From Glycomyces fuscus (GTDB taxonomy: Bacteria; Actinomycetota; Actinomycetes; Streptosporangiales; Streptosporangiaceae), in assembly GCA_002529455.1 (NCBI GenBank), contig NYMS01000006.1, positions 434,001 through 498,000 of the forward strand: a stretch of 64,000 nucleotides of DNA. Reading direction: 5' to 3'. The position numbers and the translations under genes are program-made. Positions 40,449-48,992 of the stretch are shown piece after piece. Within the stretch, counting starts at the first letter, position 1. Every line of letters starts with the position of its first letter. The notes below the pieces were generated by a model. It did no database searches. It was given only the letters and a program-made list of their open reading frames with translations, and was not told the origin of the DNA.

Positions 40449-40480
40449 CGTCCGCCCCGCCCCCTTATGCGGGGCGGACG
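40449..40480. terminator. Hairpin terminator of the convergent aminotransferase
   Basis: Perfect 12-bp stem (CGTCCGCCCCGC / GCGGGGCGGACG) just beyond the leftward aminotransferase stop; with the previous hairpin it separates the two convergent genes. Confidence 0.7.
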
Positions 40481-40490
40481 CCGGGACGGG

Positions 40491-41843
40491 TCAACTGACC
40501 GCCTGTGGTTCGGTGGACGACTCGGTGGACGGTTCTGTGGGCTGGGGCGGGACGGCCCCGGCGGCGGCGCTCGCGGGGAGCAGCCCGGTCAGGACCTCGT
40601 CGAGGCGGTCGAGGTGGGCGCGGATCCAGGGCAGCGCCAGCGGGTCCGTGGCGGCGAGGGCGGCGTAGCGGCGCTCCTCGGTGTCGCCGTAGAGCAGGCT
40701 GGTGGCGACGCGCATGCGCAGGGCTCCGGCTCCCTCCCCGAACTCGGCGGCGGGCAGCACGCCCATCCCGAAGCGGTCCAGCAGCAGCCCGGTCAGCTCC
40801 GGGCCGGTGGCCACGCCGTGGAGTGCGTCCAGGCGTTCCCGGACCGGCTCGAAGTCGGGGTAGAGGTAGAAGGCCGCCCGGGGGGCGGCCACGGTCGCGC
40901 CCGCGCGGACGAACGCCTCGGTGACCGCGCCCGCGACGATGCCGTGCAGGCGGCGGCTGCGGTCGACGTGGTCGAGGAGCTCGGCGGGTTCGGTGAAGGC
41001 GTGGGCGGCTGCCTCCTGGACGGGGGCGGCCGGACTCGACCAGATCTCGCTGGCCACCCCGAGCAGCCCGCCGCGCAGGCGGTGGCCGATCTCGGAGTCG
41101 GGCAGGCGCACGACACCGATGCGCCAGCCGCCCAGGGCCAGGTTCTTGCTCAGCCCGGTGGAGATGACGGTGCGCTCGGGCGCGTACTCGGCGGGGCTGT
41201 GCACCTCGGCGGGCTCCTCGCCGGGGGCCGCGGGGTGGACGAGGTCGCGGTAGATCTCGTCGGAGATGACGACCAGGTCGAGTTCGCGGGCCACCTCGCA
41301 CAGGCGGCGGACGGTGTCGGCGCCGGCCACGGTACCGGTCGGGTTGTCGGGCACGGTGACGATGACGGCGTTGACCGTGCGCCCCTGCTCTCGGGCCGAG
41401 GTGACGGCGGCGTGCAGCAGGTCCGGCTGGGGTACGCCCCCCTCGCCGGTGGCGGTGGGGACCATGACGGGCCGCTGCCCCACCAGACGGCTCTGCGCGG
41501 CGTAGCTGACCCAGCTGGGAGCGGCGATCGCGGTGTCGCCGCCGATCTCCAGCAGCAGGCTGTACAGGAGCGGCTTGCTGCCGGGTCCGGCGATGACCAT
41601 CCCGGGGTCGGTGGGCAGGCCGCGGCGCTCCCAGTACCCGGCGGCGGCCTCGCGCAGGGCCGCGGACCCGGCGACGGGCCCGTAGGCGTTGGCGCCGTTC
41701 CCGGCGGTGAGGCGGTCGCGCATGACCGGGTGGACCGGGAGTCCGGCCTCGCCGAAGCCCAGGGGGAGCACCCGGACTCCCTGGCGGCGCTTCTCGGCGA
41801 GCGCTTCGTTGACGGCGAGGGTCGCGGACACAGTGACGGCCAT
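40491..41843 (-). CDS. Class I/II PLP-dependent aminotransferase
   Basis: 450-residue fold-type I aminotransferase. Motifs: LPLGFGEAGLPVHPVM near the N terminus, NAYGPVAGSAALREAAA (~52-68), the cofactor loop VTVPDNPTGTVAG (Asn), VVISDEIYRDLVHP (Asp/Tyr) and STGLSKNLALGGWRIG with the PLP Lys (~242). Aspartate- or tyrosine-type enzymes look like this, and some make precursor amino acids for secondary metabolites; substrate not assignable. The C-terminal ~25 residues are Ser/Thr/Glu-Pro rich. ATG 41843. A LysR regulator starts 137 bases away on the other strand and is its likely controller. Confidence 0.87.
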   Translation of the reverse strand: MAVTVSATLAVNEALAEKRRQGVRVLPLGFGEAGLPVHPVMRDRLTAGNGANAYGPVAGSAALREAAAGYWERRGLPTDPGMVIAGPGSKPLLYSLLLEIGGDTAIAAPSWVSYAAQSRLVGQRPVMVPTATGEGGVPQPDLLHAAVTSAREQGRTVNAVIVTVPDNPTGTVAGADTVRRLCEVARELDLVVISDEIYRDLVHPAAPGEEPAEVHSPAEYAPERTVISTGLSKNLALGGWRIGVVRLPDSEIGHRLRGGLLGVASEIWSSPAAPVQEAAAHAFTEPAELLDHVDRSRRLHGIVAGAVTEAFVRAGATVAAPRAAFYLYPDFEPVRERLDALHGVATGPELTGLLLDRFGMGVLPAAEFGEGAGALRMRVATSLLYGDTEERRYAALAATDPLALPWIRAHLDRLDEVLTGLLPASAAAGAVPPQPTEPSTESSTEPQAVS

Positions 41844-41980
41844 CGAGGACTCATCTCCGGTTTGTCGTGGACTGCGTGGACTGCCCCTCCACCTGGGAGA
41901 AGGCTTGTCCTCCCACACACTGCCCAGAATCGGGCATCAGTACAAGCGCGTCTTTTCGATGCTGAGCGTAAGGTTTTCTT

Positions 41981-42919
41981 ATGCTCGATCTGCGCCGCCT
42001 GCACGTCCTCCGCGAGTTCAGCGTCCGGGGGACCATCTCCGCCACCGCCAGCGCACTCGGCTACACGGCCTCGGCCGTGTCCCAGCAGCTGGCCACACTG
42101 GAGAGGGAGACGGGCGTCGCGCTGCTGGACCGCTCCGCGCGGGGCGCCGAGCTCACGGACGCCGGACGGCTCCTGGTGGCCCAGGCCGAGGACATCCTGG
42201 CCCTGGTGGAGGCGACCGAGTCGGTGCTCGCGGAGCAGTCGGACCTGGCGCTGGGCGTGGTCACCGTCACGGCGTTCCCGACCGCCGCCGTGGCCTTCGC
42301 CCCCCTGCTGGTACCGCCGCTGCGCCGGCACGAGGGGATGCAGCTGCTGCTGCGCCAGACCCTGCTGGCGACGGGGACCCAGCAGGTGCGCTCGCGGGAG
42401 GTGGACATCGCCCTGGTCGACGACTGGTCCGGGCAGCATCCGGGGCGCGGGCCGGACAGCGGACTGCGGCACATCCACCTGATGCGCGACCCGATGGTGC
42501 TGGCGGTGCCCCAGGGACACGCGCTCGCCGACCCCTCGGTGCCGGTGGTGCTGGAGGGGTTGCTGAGTGAGTCGTGGATCGTGACGCCCGAGAGCGAGCG
42601 TTCGCGTTACGGCACGGACCGGCTCCTGGTGGAGGTGGGCGGGCTGCCCTCCGCCGCCTGGGAGTTCGAGGGGTTGGGCACGGTGCTCAGCCTGGTGTCG
42701 CGGGGCATCGGGATCGCCGCGGTTCCGGCCCTGGCGATGGTGGGGGCCCCGGCGGGGCTGGTCTACCGGAGGCTGCCCGCGTCCGCGCCCGAGCGGCACG
42801 TGTACGCGGTGGTGCGGTCGGTGGCGGCGAGGAGACCGGCGGTACAGGTGACGCTGACGGCGTTGAGGGACGCCGCTCAGCAGGTGAACAGGGAGATCGC
42901 GGGGATCACGGTGGCTTAG
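41981..42919 (+). CDS. LysR-family transcriptional regulator
   Basis: 312 residues. Residues 1-60 are the LysR winged helix (LDLRRLHVLREFSVRGTISA, then TASAVSQQLATLERETG as recognition helix), followed by the linker helix and a periplasmic-binding-type effector domain (VTVTAFPTAAVAFAPLL; VVLEGLLSESWIVTP). ATG 41981 follows TAAGG at the right distance. It is divergent from the aminotransferase, the classical LysR arrangement, so it probably activates that gene and represses itself from the shared 137-base region. Ligand unknown. Confidence 0.92.
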   Translation: MLDLRRLHVLREFSVRGTISATASALGYTASAVSQQLATLERETGVALLDRSARGAELTDAGRLLVAQAEDILALVEATESVLAEQSDLALGVVTVTAFPTAAVAFAPLLVPPLRRHEGMQLLLRQTLLATGTQQVRSREVDIALVDDWSGQHPGRGPDSGLRHIHLMRDPMVLAVPQGHALADPSVPVVLEGLLSESWIVTPESERSRYGTDRLLVEVGGLPSAAWEFEGLGTVLSLVSRGIGIAAVPALAMVGAPAGLVYRRLPASAPERHVYAVVRSVAARRPAVQVTLTALRDAAQQVNREIAGITVA

Positions 42920-43097
42920 GGGGTAGGGCCGTTCGGCAGCCCGGGTTCCACGGGTGGGCGGTCGAGGTCTCCTCGAAGGCCCTGCCCCGGCCCTCCGGGG
43001 GCGGCCGACGGCCCGGGCGCCGGCCCGACCCTCCGGGAGCGCTCTTCGACGACGCGTGGCCCGCACCCCCCGGGGGTCGGACCACGGTCATCGCCGT

Positions 43098-43430
43098 TCA
43101 CTCTTTCTTCCTGCCGCGTGTCCGGTCGATCCGGCGGCGCAGTCTGCGGCAGACGTGGAGTGCCCGGTCACGGTCGTCCCGGGCGTTCCACCATCGGGCG
43201 TAGGCTTCCAGTCTTCTTTTGCGCAGTGCCTCCAGCTCGGCCTCCATCCGGTTCACCCGGTGCTCCAGGTCGATGCGCTCACGTTCGAACACCGACATGT
43301 CGCGCTCGTGGAACCCCGCCTCCCGTTCGGCGCTGACGAGCCGATCGGTGAGGCCCTCGGTGGGGTTTCCACCTCGGCCGGACTGTGCACTGATTCCTTC
43401 GAACCACACAACATCTTGTGTATCCCGCAC
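43098..43430 (-). CDS. Small coiled-coil protein, function unknown
   Basis: 110 residues, not recognised. From ~35 to ~105 it is one highly charged helix, with heptad-like Leu/Val spacing (RERIDLEHRVNRMEAELEAL) and a very basic end (RRIDRTRGRKKE), so a coiled coil that may bind nucleic acid. The N-terminal 30 residues are lower in GC than the surroundings. The GTG at 43430 is uncertain because no good ribosome site precedes it; an internal start is possible. It lies in an AT-richer islet between a LysR gene and a glycosyltransferase gene. Confidence 0.5.
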   Translation of the reverse strand: MRDTQDVVWFEGISAQSGRGGNPTEGLTDRLVSAEREAGFHERDMSVFERERIDLEHRVNRMEAELEALRKRRLEAYARWWNARDDRDRALHVCRRLRRRIDRTRGRKKE

Positions 43431-43517
43431 AGGGACAACATCACCGGTCGCTACGCAAAGAATACGGAAAGTGGCAGAAGAAGCGGAATATCAATCAAAC
43501 GGTCCTTTCGGACACGC

Positions 43518-44717
43518 TCACGCGGCGACCAGCCTCTCGTCCCACACGGGTGCCGTGCCCCGCAGGCGGGTGTAGACGCCCTCGAACCGCTCCAGCGACC
43601 GGTGGTGGTCGTGCCACCGCGCGAGTTCACGGCTGGCCGCGCCCAGAGCACGCCGCTGGGGGCCGAGTACGAGGAGCAGCCGGTCCGCCAGGCGCACGGG
43701 GTCGCCCGGCGGGAAGAGGAACCCGTTGCGCCCCTCCTCCACCAGGTGCGGCAGCGCCATCGCGTCCGCGGCCACCACCGGAAGACCGGTGGACATCGCC
43801 TCCAGGGTGGCGATGCTCTGCAGCTCGGCCACGCCCGCGATGGCGAAGGCGTCCCCCGCCGCGTAGACCAGGGGCAGGTCCTCGTCCGGGACGAAGCCCA
43901 GGAAGAACACCCGGTCCGCGACCCCCAGCCGCGCGGCCAGCGCGCGCAGTTCCTCCTCGCGCTGGCCGGTCCCCGCCAGGGCCAGCTGGGCGTCCCTTTC
44001 GGGCACGATCCGCGCGAGGGCCCGGATCGTGTCGTCGATCCTCTTCTCCTCGTCCAGCCTGCCCACGAACACGACCGTGTCCCGGTCGGGCAGGCCGAAC
44101 CGGCGCCGCGCCGCGGCGGGGTCCCCGTGGGGGTGGAACCGCTCCAGGTCGATCCCGCACGAGATGGCCTCGACCTCGCGCGTGAACCCCTTCTCCCGCA
44201 GGAGCCGGGCGGCCCGCGGGGTCGGCGTGGTCACGTGGTCGGCCTCCCCCGCCACCCGGATCATGTCCTTCCAGGCCAGGGCGCCCGCGAGCTCCTGCAT
44301 CGGCTCGGGGATCCGGGCGTGCGCGTACAGGTTGTCCGGCATGAAGTGGTTGGTGAACACGACGGGGACGCCGGCGGCGCGGCCCCTGCGTATCGCCGAG
44401 CGGCTGAGCGGGAAGTGGCTCTGCGCGTGCACGACGTCGGGGTCCAGGCGCTGGACGATCCTGGCGATGTGCCCGCCCATCCCCAGCGGGACGGCGGCGC
44501 GCATGAAGGGTATGGGCGCCGAACGCAGCCGGTGCTCGGTCACGGCGTTGTTGACCGTGACGTAGGGGTCGCCCTTCTCGGAGGGGCACACCACGTGGAC
44601 CCGGTGCCCCCGCCCGGCCAGCCCCTCGGCCAGGCGGTGGGTGAAGTACCCGGCCCCGTTGACGTCGGGGGGATAGGTGTCGCTGGCGATCAGGACGCGC
44701 AGCGGGCGTTCGGCCAT
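43518..44717 (-). CDS. GT4 glycosyltransferase (PimB-like)
   Basis: 399-residue GT-B glycosyltransferase. It starts RPLRVLIASDTYPPDVNGAG with the glycine loop, continues with VVHAQSHFPLSRSAIRRG, VVFVGRLDEEKRIDDTIRAL (~215-234) marks the second domain, and the EX7E-like motif is GVAELQSIATLEAMSTGLPVV (read as GVAELQSIAT then LEAMSTGLPVV). Relatives transfer mannose from GDP-mannose to phosphatidylinositol mannosides or similar lipids. ATG 44717 has AAGGAGC upstream and lies 11 bases after the permease gene, so the two are co-transcribed. Donor and acceptor not proven. Confidence 0.85.
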   Translation of the reverse strand: MAERPLRVLIASDTYPPDVNGAGYFTHRLAEGLAGRGHRVHVVCPSEKGDPYVTVNNAVTEHRLRSAPIPFMRAAVPLGMGGHIARIVQRLDPDVVHAQSHFPLSRSAIRRGRAAGVPVVFTNHFMPDNLYAHARIPEPMQELAGALAWKDMIRVAGEADHVTTPTPRAARLLREKGFTREVEAISCGIDLERFHPHGDPAAARRRFGLPDRDTVVFVGRLDEEKRIDDTIRALARIVPERDAQLALAGTGQREEELRALAARLGVADRVFFLGFVPDEDLPLVYAAGDAFAIAGVAELQSIATLEAMSTGLPVVAADAMALPHLVEEGRNGFLFPPGDPVRLADRLLLVLGPQRRALGAASRELARWHDHHRSLERFEGVYTRLRGTAPVWDERLVAA

Positions 44718-44728
44718 GGTGGTGCTCC

Positions 44729-45595
44729 TTAGCGTTCGTTGTCGGCGACGACCTCGGGGTTACGGTGGCGCGCCTGGGCGAGGGCGATGGTTCCGGCGAC
44801 GGCGAGGCAGGCGAAGGCCAGCGCGCCGGACTGGGCGGGGAGGGTCTGCGGCGCGCCCTCTCCCAGGAGGAGGGCGCCGATGGCCACACCGACCACGGGG
44901 TCGGTGATCAGGAGGGTCGCGTAGGCGGCCGTGAAGTGTCCGGTGCGGTAGGCGTTCTGCATCAGCAGGGCGCCGAAGACCGCCGTGACCGCGGCGAGCG
45001 GGGTCAGCCAGCTGATCAGGCTGGTCCAGTCCCCGACGGCGTGGGCGGCCAGGACGCGTGCGAGGCCGGACGTGGTGCCCATGGCCGCACCGCCCGCCAG
45101 GGCGAGCAGGATGGCCCGGGTCCCGTTGTTCATCCAGTGCGCCGTGAGGTGGACGACGGCTCCCGCTCCGAGGGTGGCCCCGGCGAGCGCCAGCGCCTCG
45201 CCGGTGGCCATGGCGGGGCTGTGGGCGGTGTGGGGGAACAGGGAGATCACACCGGTGAGGCCCACCATGACGGCGGTCCCGGCGATGATCTGGGAGAGGC
45301 CGACCGGGCGGCGGTTGAACAGGGCCGACAACACGATGGCGAACAGCAGGCCGGTCACGCCGATCGGCTGGATGATGGTCAGCGGCGCGCCGCTGAGGGC
45401 CACCAGGTGCAGCCCCGAGCCGAGGACGGCGGCCGCGCTGCCGATCATCCAGCGGGGCTGGCGCAGCAGGTGCAGCAGGAACCCCGCCCGCGCCACCCGG
45501 CCGCCCGGGGCGCGGACGGCGTCGCGCTCCTGGAGGGCGGATCCCAGGGCCAGGGTGAACGCTCCGGCGACGGCGATGAGGATCGGCAACAGCAT
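44729..45595 (-). CDS. DMT/EamA-like permease
   Basis: About 288 residues with nine to ten hydrophobic spans; the fold reads as a drug/metabolite transporter (LTIIQPIGVTGLLFAIVLSA, then AYATLLITDPVVGVAIGALL, the usual Asp-Pro-Val-Val of this group). ATG 45595 is used; GTG codons three and two residues earlier are possible, and the Glu/Thr-rich extension further upstream is unlikely. It is the first gene of a two-gene operon with a GT4 enzyme, so it may move a lipid-linked or nucleotide sugar or a small metabolite. Substrate unknown. Confidence 0.78.
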   Translation of the reverse strand: MLLPILIAVAGAFTLALGSALQERDAVRAPGGRVARAGFLLHLLRQPRWMIGSAAAVLGSGLHLVALSGAPLTIIQPIGVTGLLFAIVLSALFNRRPVGLSQIIAGTAVMVGLTGVISLFPHTAHSPAMATGEALALAGATLGAGAVVHLTAHWMNNGTRAILLALAGGAAMGTTSGLARVLAAHAVGDWTSLISWLTPLAAVTAVFGALLMQNAYRTGHFTAAYATLLITDPVVGVAIGALLLGEGAPQTLPAQSGALAFACLAVAGTIALAQARHRNPEVVADNER

Positions 45596-45861
45596 CAGCA
45601 CCACCGCCCCACGGGTGTCCCCCGTCTCTTCAGCATCGCCGAATCCCCCGCCCTCGGTCTGTCCCGCCGTCTCGGCAACGGTACGGACGGGCTCTGCGTC
45701 ACGGCGATAACGCCAACCCCCGATCCGCGGTGGTGGTAGCCCCACCGCCACGTGCGCCCCTACCCGGTCGCGGTTTCGGTACCCCGCCGTCTCGGGGAGC
45801 GGGACGGCCGTTTCTCCGCGGGGGGTGTGCCCGCGAGGGGCGTCGTGGCACTATGTCCGGT

Positions 45862-45877
45862 ATTGGTCTAGACCGGA
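45862..45877. promoter_or_regulatory. DasR-responsive element (dre)
   Basis: ATTGGTCTAGACCGGA matches the GntR-family DasR operator (core TGGTCTAGACCA) at nearly every position of the palindromic centre. It ends two bases before the AGGAG of the hexosaminidase, so bound DasR would block transcription just at the start. Confidence 0.85.
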
Positions 45878-45892
45878 TAGGAGCGGTTACCC

Positions 45893-47524
45893 GTGCCTGA
45901 CACTTCCCCCTTCCTCGTCCCCCGTCCCACCTCCTCGGCTCCGGGCGACACCGGGGGTCTCACGCTGACCGCCTCGACCAGGCTCTCCGCCGACCCCGAC
46001 GCCCGGGGCACACTCACGTGGATCCAGCGTGAACTCGGAGCGGCCACCGGCCTCCCCCTGGCCACCGGTGACGAGGCCAGCGCGCAGATCCGGCTGAGCG
46101 TGGACCCCGAGGCGGGTCTGGGCCGCGAGGGCTACCGGCTGATCGTGGACGCCGCGGGAGCCATCATCGTGGGCAACGACCCCGCCGGGGTGTTCTACGG
46201 CGCGCAGACCCTGCGGCAGCTGCTGCCCGCCGACGCCTACCGCGACGCCCCGCTGGGCGGCGCCGAGTGGACCCTGCCCGCCGTGAGCGTCACCGACGCG
46301 CCGCGTTTCCGCTGGCGGGGCGTGATGCTGGACGTGGCCCGCCACTTCGTGCCCAAGCGCGAGGTGCTGCGGTTCATCGACCTGCTGGCCATGCACAAGC
46401 TCAACGTCCTGCACCTGCACCTGAGCGACGACCAGGGGTGGCGCGTGGAGATCCGCCGCTACCCGAAGCTGACCGAGGCGGGCTCCTGGCGGACCCGGAG
46501 CCAGGTGGGCGCCGGAAAGCCCCCGGTGTTCGACGACCGCCCGCACGGCGGCTTCTTCACCCAGGACGACATCCGCGAGATCGTCGCCTACGCCGACGCC
46601 CGGCACGTGGCCGTCGTCCCCGAGATCGACGTGCCCGGCCACTCGCAGGCCGCCATCCACGCCTACCCCGAGCTGGGCGAGTGCGGACGGATCCCGGTCG
46701 GCACCCAGTGGGGCGTCTTCGAGGAGGTGCTCGCGGTCACCGACAACGTCCTGGAGTTCTACCGCAACGTCCTCGACGAGCTGATGGAGCTCTTCCCGAG
46801 CACCTACGTCCACGTGGGCGGCGACGAGTGCCCCAAGACCCAGTGGCGGACGAGCGAGTCCGCGCAGCGGCGGATCAGGGAGGAGGGCCTGGCCGACGAG
46901 GACGAGCTGCAGAGCTGGTTCATCCGCCAGCTGGACGACCACCTGACCTCGCGCGGCCGCCGCCTGGTCGGCTGGGACGAGATCCTGGAAGGGTGGCTCT
47001 GGGAGCGAAGCGACACCGTTGAGGGTGGTGGAGGGCGACGGGTGGGCCTCGCGCCGGGGGCGACCGTGATGTCGTGGCGCGGCGAGGAGGGCGGTGTCGC
47101 GGCCGCGCGCGCGGGCCACGACGTGGTCATGAGCCCCACCCGCACCTCCTACCTGGACTACCGGCAGTCGGAGTCCGAGGACGAGCCCGTCCCGGTGGGC
47201 ACGCTGCTGCGGACCGAGGACGTCTACCTGGCCGAGCCGGTCCCCCCGGGGCTGACCGAGCGGGAGGCCGCGCACGTGCTGGGCGCGCAGGTGAACGTGT
47301 GGACCGAGCACATCGACACGCCGCGCAGGCTGGACTACATGGTCTTCCCCAGGCTGTCGGCCTTCGCCGAGCAGGTGTGGTCCTCCGGCGGACGCGACTA
47401 CGCCGAGTTCGAGCCCCGGCTGAGGCGGCACCTGGAACGGCTCGACGCGGCCGGGGTGGAGTACCGGCCGCTGGACGGGCCGCGTCCGTGGCACACCCGC
47501 CCGGGGGTGGTGGGCTGGGGGTGA
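45893..47524 (+). CDS. Beta-N-acetylhexosaminidase (GH20)
   Basis: 543-residue glycoside hydrolase that removes terminal GlcNAc from chitobiose or muropeptide fragments. The GH20b N-terminal domain (~1-135) precedes the barrel: WRGVMLDVARHFVPK (~141-155), HKLNVLHLHLSDDQGWR, EIDVPGHSQAAIHAYP, and the catalytic Asp-Glu at 311-312 in HVGGDECPKTQW. No signal peptide is seen, so it acts in the cytosol. Residues 368-384 (WLWERSDTVEGGGGRRV) look like an extra loop inside the LEGG-LAPGATVMSW segment of relatives. GTG 45893 follows AGGAG. The dre box places it in the DasR aminosugar regulon. Confidence 0.94.
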   Translation: MPDTSPFLVPRPTSSAPGDTGGLTLTASTRLSADPDARGTLTWIQRELGAATGLPLATGDEASAQIRLSVDPEAGLGREGYRLIVDAAGAIIVGNDPAGVFYGAQTLRQLLPADAYRDAPLGGAEWTLPAVSVTDAPRFRWRGVMLDVARHFVPKREVLRFIDLLAMHKLNVLHLHLSDDQGWRVEIRRYPKLTEAGSWRTRSQVGAGKPPVFDDRPHGGFFTQDDIREIVAYADARHVAVVPEIDVPGHSQAAIHAYPELGECGRIPVGTQWGVFEEVLAVTDNVLEFYRNVLDELMELFPSTYVHVGGDECPKTQWRTSESAQRRIREEGLADEDELQSWFIRQLDDHLTSRGRRLVGWDEILEGWLWERSDTVEGGGGRRVGLAPGATVMSWRGEEGGVAAARAGHDVVMSPTRTSYLDYRQSESEDEPVPVGTLLRTEDVYLAEPVPPGLTEREAAHVLGAQVNVWTEHIDTPRRLDYMVFPRLSAFAEQVWSSGGRDYAEFEPRLRRHLERLDAAGVEYRPLDGPRPWHTRPGVVGWG

Positions 47525-47560
47525 CCCCGCGGTCCCGGGGGCCGGAAGCGCCCCGGGGCC

Positions 47561-48802
47561 TCAGAAGTAGGTGGCCGCCATCTCCACGACGGTGTCCTCC
47601 TCGTCCACCACCGGCAGGACCCGCCAGCGGTCGAAGGCCGTGCACGGGTGCGAGATCCCGAAGGAGACCAGGTCGCCGGGGCCGACCTCCAACCCCGGCG
47701 GGACCCTCAGGTAGGCGTGGTGGTCGTTGAGGTCGGTGACCTCCGCGCCCTCGGCCTCCACGGTGGCGCCGTCCGCGCGGCGCAGCCGGCGCGCGACGGG
47801 GAACCCCTGGTCGTGGTTGGCGTCGCGGCGGCCCATGCCGACGATCGCCAGCCCCTCCTCCGGGGTGGAGAGCACCTGCGCCCACAGCTCCAGGGCCCCG
47901 GCCAGCGCGTCGGGGCCCTCGGGCAGGCGGCGGTAGGGCGTGGTGCGCCGGTACAGGCCGTCGTCGTGGACCACGTAGGCGCCGCTGCGCAGGATCGTGA
48001 GGACGTCCTCGCGGTCGCCGAGCTCCTCGGCGACCAGGTCGAACCACGCGCTGCCGCCCACCGACAGCACCGGCCGGGCCAGGCCGTGCCGGGCGGCCAG
48101 CGCCGCGGCGTCGCCGAGCAGGTCGCGCAGGAAGCCGCGCACGCCGTCGGCGTCGCCGAGCGGCCCCTCGTAACCCGCCACCCCGGCCAGCTCCAGGCCC
48201 GGCGCGCCGGCGACGGCCGCGGCCACGGCGAGGAGTTCCTCACGGGTGCGGCAGCCGGTGCGCCCGCCGGGGACCCCGCGTTCGACCAGCATCCGCAGGG
48301 GCCGGCCCCCGGGACGGTCGGCGGCGGCCTCCGCGGCGACCGCCACCCCCTCGGCGGAGTCGGCGTAGAAGAGGAAGGAGAAGTCGGGGTCCTCGTCCAG
48401 CTCGGCGGCCGCCCAGCGCAGCACCCGGCCGTCGAGCAGCTCGTTGGCGAGCAGGATCCGGCGCACGCCGAACCTTCGCAGGTCCAGGACCTGGTTGGCG
48501 CTGGCGGCGGAGACCCCCCAGGCGCCCGCGTCCAGCTGGCGCTGGATGAGGGCCGGCGCCATGGAGGTCTTGCCGTGCGGGGCGAACAGCAGCCGGTGGC
48601 GCTCGGCGAAGTCGGCGAGCGCGGCGACGTTGCGGTCCAGCGCGCAGGCGCGCACCACCATCAGCGGCCAGGTGAACGGGCCGGTGAACAGGTGGTCGCG
48701 GCGGGCCGCGAACTCCTCCAGGGGGACGGGGGCGTCCGTCCACCACAGGCCCTTGGTGCGCCAGTCGACGTGTTCCCGGGGAATGGTCAGCCGGTCTCTC
48801 AC
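47561..48802 (-). CDS. D-serine dehydratase-like PLP enzyme (alanine-racemase fold)
   Basis: 413-residue fold-type III PLP protein of the DSD1 / D-threonine aldolase group. The PLP lysine is in LLFAPHGKTSMAPALI (~73-88). The C-terminal domain has FGISHPCTAFDRW with the His and Cys that bind zinc in eukaryotic-type D-serine dehydratases. Activity on D-serine or another D-amino acid is likely; actinobacterial members are annotated as amino-acid deaminases. GTG 48802 gives MRDRLTIPREHVDW. A very strong hairpin lies 27 bases upstream. It is convergent with the hexosaminidase. Confidence 0.82.
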   Translation of the reverse strand: MRDRLTIPREHVDWRTKGLWWTDAPVPLEEFAARRDHLFTGPFTWPLMVVRACALDRNVAALADFAERHRLLFAPHGKTSMAPALIQRQLDAGAWGVSAASANQVLDLRRFGVRRILLANELLDGRVLRWAAAELDEDPDFSFLFYADSAEGVAVAAEAAADRPGGRPLRMLVERGVPGGRTGCRTREELLAVAAAVAGAPGLELAGVAGYEGPLGDADGVRGFLRDLLGDAAALAARHGLARPVLSVGGSAWFDLVAEELGDREDVLTILRSGAYVVHDDGLYRRTTPYRRLPEGPDALAGALELWAQVLSTPEEGLAIVGMGRRDANHDQGFPVARRLRRADGATVEAEGAEVTDLNDHHAYLRVPPGLEVGPGDLVSFGISHPCTAFDRWRVLPVVDEEDTVVEMAATYF

Positions 48803-48828
48803 GTGGTGTCCGCCTCCTGGTCCGAACG

Positions 48829-48871
48829 CCCCGTCCCGGGGAGGCCGCGGCGCGGCCTCCCCGGGACGGGG
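48829..48871. terminator. Very strong hairpin between two leftward genes
   Basis: Perfect 20-bp stem (5' arm CCCCGTCCCGGGGAGGCCGC) with a 3-base loop. It lies ~120 bases beyond the phosphodiesterase stop and 27 bases before the next start, so it terminates the first gene or caps the leader of the second. Confidence 0.65.
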
Positions 48872-48992
48872 TCCTCGTGTGGGTCGGGCCGATCATCCCA
48901 CCCGGCACGGCCCGGGGCCGGGGAGCGCTCCGGGCGCGACCCGGGAAAGGCACCCCGTCTCGGGGCGGGCGCGGTCCCCGGGCCGACGCGGG

